Below are positions 60,307 to 64,000 of a stretch of DNA of 64,000 nucleotides, piece by piece. Position numbers and translations under genes: made by a program. The first letter of the stretch is position 1, and each line of letters begins with the position of its first letter. The notes under the pieces were generated by a model that saw only the letters and a list, made by a program, of their open reading frames with translations, had not been told where the DNA came from and made no database searches. Source of the DNA: a virus; the IMG/VR virus record IMGVR_UViG_3300050190_000082, positions 62,001 to 126,000 of that record; one strand, written 5' to 3'.

Positions 60307-61572
60307 TTACATGAGTGATTTCGTCTGTATAGTAAATTCGTCATAAATACTAACATCATCTGATTTACTAGCCCTAATAGTGATATATTTATTTATATAA
60401 TTTGAATTACTTGTAGTTTTTAGAGTAATACTACTTACAGTTTGACTAACAACACTTACATAAATATTGCTTGATAAATCTTGATTACTAATATTCCATA
60501 CAACTGATTTACTAGCATCCGCAACACCATTGTTGAACACAGTGGAAGTCAATGTTAAATTAGCACCCAATTTAACTGTTGAATTTCCTGTAATACTAAC
60601 AGTATAATTATCAGCAATTACAGCACTTTGCACAGTTATATTTATTGAAGCTGAAACTCCATTATAAGCAACAGTTATTGTAGATACCCCCTCAGAAATG
60701 CAGGTAATTATTCCATTATTAACAGTTGCAATTAATGGATTTGAAGAGACATATGATAGTATAGGAGATGTAACTTGAACAGTATTATCAGTGCATACAA
60801 TATTTAATGTTATTACATCATTTACATTTTGTGCAGATGAACCATTCAGAATATCAACTAAATAGGTATGCTGACGAGAATAATAATTAGCAATACCTAG
60901 CTCAATATTATCATCATCTATTTTTTGAGTTAACTCCAGTACAAGAGAAATTAATCCTTTATTATTAATTATCTGTGAATAATCATCAACTTCATCTACT
61001 TTATAAACTCTTTTTCCTAAAACAAATCTTTGTCCTTCTATTATAGAATCTGTAATAGAATTATACTGGATATAAATTCTTGACATACCGACAGGCAAAA
61101 TAAAATACGCATCAACATTATTTTTTGTAAATCGTTTAGAAGATTCAATCACACATGGAAATTGTTGAATAGTACCATCAGAGTCAATAAATTTAAGAAA
61201 ACTATTACATTTTTCTATTGTACAAGTTGGTTTATCAGCATTATTTATATCACTTGCAATTGTTAACCAAATTTCATCAATAGAATTAATTGTCATATAA
61301 ACATATTGACCTGTAAAGAAATTTAAGGGAATATCAGATTGAGTAGGTTCTAATGACAATTTTTTCTGATTATCTAATAATTTATATGCTTGACCACTAA
61401 AAACCCAAGAATCGTAGAAGGTGCTAGTACTACCTAAGCCTATTTGCTGATACTCAGGAGCGTCTTTAAAGGTGGAAGAAAATAATTGATCCTTTATATT
61501 TATTCTTTGTTCTCTAATTGTTGAACCATTTATATTGACCTTGTTCTGATACGCAGAAAACCAATCAACCAT
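60307..61572 (-). CDS. Structural protein with two Ig-like domains
   Basis: 421 residues from ATG 61572 (AAGGGGTGA upstream). The N-terminal 235 residues are a virion-type beta domain; then a BIG_2-like unit (SSNPLIATVNNGIITCISEG, VSTITVAYNGVS) and a second Ig-like unit (TVSITGNSTVKLGANLTLTS). Ig decorations on phage particles bind carbohydrates weakly. It overlaps the upstream gene end by a few bases before start selection. Confidence 0.55.
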   Translation of the reverse strand: MVDWFSAYQNKVNINGSTIREQRINIKDQLFSSTFKDAPEYQQIGLGSTSTFYDSWVFSGQAYKLLDNQKKLSLEPTQSDIPLNFFTGQYVYMTINSIDEIWLTIASDINNADKPTCTIEKCNSFLKFIDSDGTIQQFPCVIESSKRFTKNNVDAYFILPVGMSRIYIQYNSITDSIIEGQRFVLGKRVYKVDEVDDYSQIINNKGLISLVLELTQKIDDDNIELGIANYYSRQHTYLVDILNGSSAQNVNDVITLNIVCTDNTVQVTSPILSYVSSNPLIATVNNGIITCISEGVSTITVAYNGVSASINITVQSAVIADNYTVSITGNSTVKLGANLTLTSTVFNNGVADASKSVVWNISNQDLSSNIYVSVVSQTVSSITLKTTSNSNYINKYITIRASKSDDVSIYDEFTIQTKSLM

Positions 61573-61579
61573 AAAAATG

Positions 61580-62050
61580 TCACCCCTTAGCACCTAAGCC
61601 CTTGAGGGCATTTTGAGTATTCAAATATGTATAGGTTATCATCTTCTGATAAACTTCTTTTCTAGCGTTTTCATATATATTAGATAGTTCTCTTAGATGC
61701 TGACCTTGACTATACATTTTAATTTCTCCATAGATAGCTTGAGCGTATAAACGTTGTTCCTTGATTTTGTCACGAAGAAAGACTAACCCCATAAGATCAA
61801 CAACTATGCCAGATTCCGCAAGTGATAAATCTTGATTAAATTGAGTACTGTCCACATCAATATCATCCATTTTATTAATTACACTTATACCATTATTATA
61901 GACATAATTATAAAATTCCTCACGGGCACGTTTTAATAATATAGTCAGATAATTAGTCAATTGTGTTTGAGAATATTTAGTTGCTAAATCTATAGAACTA
62001 ACTTCAGTCTGAAGAAAGTCATTAAACAAATCACTAAAAAGTGTAGCCAA
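61580..62050 (-). CDS. Head-tail connector-like protein, about 156 aa
   Basis: Start taken as TTG 62050, behind AGGTGGTGA; GTG at 62059 lies within that site. Helical, with YLTILLKRAREEFYNYVYNN and an acidic/Asp-rich VINKMDDIDVDSTQF, the pattern of small connector or neck proteins. Not certain. It is followed 7 bases later by the Ig-domain structural protein. Confidence 0.45.
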   Translation of the reverse strand: MATLFSDLFNDFLQTEVSSIDLATKYSQTQLTNYLTILLKRAREEFYNYVYNNGISVINKMDDIDVDSTQFNQDLSLAESGIVVDLMGLVFLRDKIKEQRLYAQAIYGEIKMYSQGQHLRELSNIYENARKEVYQKMITYTYLNTQNALKGLGAKG

Positions 62051-62087
62051 AATCACCACCTGCCATTCAATTATTTATCCCTAATTA

Positions 62088-62738
62088 CTAACTAATCATT
62101 TCATTTGTCATTTCTTGGATGCTATTGATTGCATATTTAGAACTATAATGATTTTGAACCTCATTATATTTATTATTTCTCAGACATTCAGAATTACCTT
62201 TAATATATTCTTGTAAAAAGAACTCTAAAAATGCCCATGCAACCACAGGAGAAAACCCATTAAGTTCTTTCAGCATTTCCATATTATCAATTTTGAGCAA
62301 TTCTTGAAATTTACTTTTATCTGCACCATGCTCTTTAAATGAATAGTCGATATTAAAATATTCCCTAACTTCTTTATCTAAGATAACTATTTCAAAAGTA
62401 TCAAACCATTCTTTAAAGGCATAATACATTTCATCAAGAATTTCAAATTTAATTCTTCGTTCATCAAATAATTTATTAAATTTAATGTTAACTCGTCCAC
62501 GAATAAAGGATGCACTACCAGGAGCCATATGCATAATTCCAACCATTTTATCAGGTTTAATTGAATTAACTGTAATTTCTTGTTGTGCTTCTTTTTCACT
62601 TAATTGTTTTTCAAGTTCATCAATTTTTAGTTGACTTGATTTAGATGCTTCTGCAATTGCTTTAGTTACAGCTTCTTTTATCAAGGCTTGAATATCAACT
62701 TCTGGAGTCTCTTTTACAGTTGTCTTTTTTACTACCAT
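62088..62738 (-). CDS. Structural-module protein, 216 aa
   Basis: Not recognised. The N-terminus is a basic, helical coil (EAVTKAIAEASKSSQLKIDE), then a compact domain with NIKFNKLFDERRIKFEILDE. A scaffold-like or structural role is plausible. It begins directly upstream of the connector-like gene, separated by 28 bases. Confidence 0.5.
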   Translation of the reverse strand: MVVKKTTVKETPEVDIQALIKEAVTKAIAEASKSSQLKIDELEKQLSEKEAQQEITVNSIKPDKMVGIMHMAPGSASFIRGRVNIKFNKLFDERRIKFEILDEMYYAFKEWFDTFEIVILDKEVREYFNIDYSFKEHGADKSKFQELLKIDNMEMLKELNGFSPVVAWAFLEFFLQEYIKGNSECLRNNKYNEVQNHYSSKYAINSIQEMTNEMIS

Positions 62739-62768
62739 TAATTTTTAATTCTCCTTATTAAAGAAATT

Positions 62769-63968
62769 TTATATTGCTAATTTATTATTTAAAATTAGAT
62801 TATCATATACACCATTTTTATAGTTTTCTTGAAATTCATAAAACTGTTCAGGAGTATTACCACCACGACCTTGTACTGAATGAAATAAGATATGTAATTC
62901 TTCAGATAAACATACACCCAACCCATATCTATAATGTAATTCTAAACACTTATCTTTTATAAGTTGTAAATCTTCAACATTATATTCGCTTAGCGTACTA
63001 TGTACTGGTAAATTCAACTCACTTAAAGTTTCTTTAACTATAAGTTCAAATCCTTTTAAATGATGAACAACATCGAATTTTCCACCTGTCAGGATACACT
63101 TATAGTTGCAATTTGCTATTGAATCTTTATTCCATTGTGTAATTATTTTCCGCAACCAATGGTTTAATGCTGTTATTCCACCTTTCCATTGATATGCGTT
63201 TTTCCCTGATTTACTTTCCAATCCACACTCTGGGCATCCACGATCTCTGGTGAATGAATTCGGGGAAATTTTATAATCTGGATGTTTGTTATTTTCTTTT
63301 TGACACTTCATTAATATATTTACGTTAGGTGTTCCATAGCTAATTTGCCAAGGATCAACAATATTATTTTTATGCCAATATTTGTCTAAGAAACTTTCAC
63401 CTAGATTATCTATGCCATATTGAGCAAATGAATTACATTTACTGCAAACCATACAACCCATTGTTTTACTACTGGTTATAGAATTAATTTTAATTAATTC
63501 ACTTTCATGTAATCCTTTTGGACATTTGAAGTAATATTTTTTACCACTACCATAGGGAATATCAGAAGGTTTACATTTGTTTACTTCATAATCCCATCTA
63601 TCTAATATCTCTTTTGCATAGCTTACATCAAATAATTCATAGCACTTTTCTTCAAAAGATATCCATTTCTCATTGTTATTTTTAGAGCAAAGATTACAAT
63701 AATAATTTCCGTCTTCTTTTACACAGCTTTGATAATTTTCATATATTATAGATAATTCTGCGTTACAGGCATCACATTTAACTTTTACATAAACGTGACT
63801 ACTTTCTGTTAAATCTTTAGGTTTTACTATAATTTTTGTTCCGTTTGGGATAGATATTCTATTCCATTTATCTTTTCTCTTTGGTATTGTAATTCCTAAA
63901 TCTTCATAATGTTTAACATTTCTCGGATTTATCGAAACTTCAATATCTTGATCAATAATTAATCCCAT
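62769..63968 (-). CDS. Zinc-finger HNH homing-endonuclease-like protein
   Basis: 399 residues from ATG 63968 (GAGGTG 5 bases upstream). The N-terminus (INPRNVKHYEDLGI, PNGTKIIVKPKDLTESSHVY, KVKCDACN) matches that of the nuclease at 53880. Further zinc knuckles follow (CNLCS, CMVCSKC, CPECG). The linker GKNAYQWKGG is NUMOD3-like. The HNH core is CILTGGKFDVVHHLKGFELI and LHILFHSVQGRGGNTPEQF. Matches phage homing endonucleases that spread by copying into cut genomes. No intron hosts it; it is free-standing. Confidence 0.75.
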   Translation of the reverse strand: MGLIIDQDIEVSINPRNVKHYEDLGITIPKRKDKWNRISIPNGTKIIVKPKDLTESSHVYVKVKCDACNAELSIIYENYQSCVKEDGNYYCNLCSKNNNEKWISFEEKCYELFDVSYAKEILDRWDYEVNKCKPSDIPYGSGKKYYFKCPKGLHESELIKINSITSSKTMGCMVCSKCNSFAQYGIDNLGESFLDKYWHKNNIVDPWQISYGTPNVNILMKCQKENNKHPDYKISPNSFTRDRGCPECGLESKSGKNAYQWKGGITALNHWLRKIITQWNKDSIANCNYKCILTGGKFDVVHHLKGFELIVKETLSELNLPVHSTLSEYNVEDLQLIKDKCLELHYRYGLGVCLSEELHILFHSVQGRGGNTPEQFYEFQENYKNGVYDNLILNNKLAI

Positions 63969-64000
63969 ATTACACCTCACTTTATGTAATTGACTTTTCA

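Overview
The window looks like part of a temperate siphovirus genome kept as a phage-plasmid in a low-GC Gram-positive host, probably a member of the Clostridia. Reasons: AT-rich DNA with strong AGGAGG ribosome binding sites, an LLH-type holin, an XhlA-like protein and an Amidase_2 endolysin, CWB2-type wall-binding modules (common in Clostridia), a tape measure gene with tail genes in the usual order, and a ParM/ParR-like pair at the left edge. No integron, insertion sequence, CRISPR array, rRNA or tRNA was seen. The capsid, portal and terminase genes and any relaxase or replication initiator would lie outside the window.

Layout. 1-7.75 kb (+ strand): the end of a probable ParM-like gene and a ParR-like ribbon-helix-helix protein, small accessory proteins, then a tight operon of three small membrane proteins, a HerA/VirD4-like ATPase and a membrane-anchored M23 peptidase (a possible minimal DNA-transfer apparatus), then a DGQHR/DndB-like protein. 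7.8-20.5 kb (mostly - strand): nucleases, an SF2-like ATPase and the lysis genes (holin, DUF1003-like, XhlA-like, amidase), a papain-like protease, plus one GC-richer + strand surface-protein gene (CWB2 and leucine-rich repeats) bracketed by two similar hairpin repeats. 20.5-26.8 kb: a cassette with an Fe-S oxidoreductase-like protein, an acyltransferase and a beta-helix tail spike, bracketed by an 89-nt direct repeat. 26.8-44.5 kb: tail fibre, baseplate and tail genes and a tape measure gene split by two group I introns. 44.6-57.7 kb: accessory block (very large nuclease-like protein, XRE regulator, GNAT-type toxin-antitoxin pair, two antirepressor-like proteins, tyrosine recombinase coupled to a nuclease, DUF1064 nuclease). 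57.2-64 kb: cell-wall-active proteins, a probable major tail protein, connector-like proteins and an HNH endonuclease.

How it fits together. Partition, a possible transfer operon and a toxin-antitoxin pair suit plasmid-like maintenance. XRE, antirepressors and the paired promoters at 49-51.6 kb suit a lysis/lysogeny switch. The surface protein and acyltransferase cassettes could alter the host surface. The window is unusually rich in free-standing nuclease genes with interchangeable zinc-ribbon, HNH and PD-(D/E)XK modules.

The least expected content is RNA: two spliceable introns in the tape measure gene; a covarying hairpin ahead of both zinc-ribbon nuclease paralogues; pseudoknot-forming leaders ahead of an SF2-like ATPase gene, a nuclease-recombinase pair and an antirepressor; and an 89-nt repeated element. 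These calls come from reading the sequence by eye; no database search or folding program was run.
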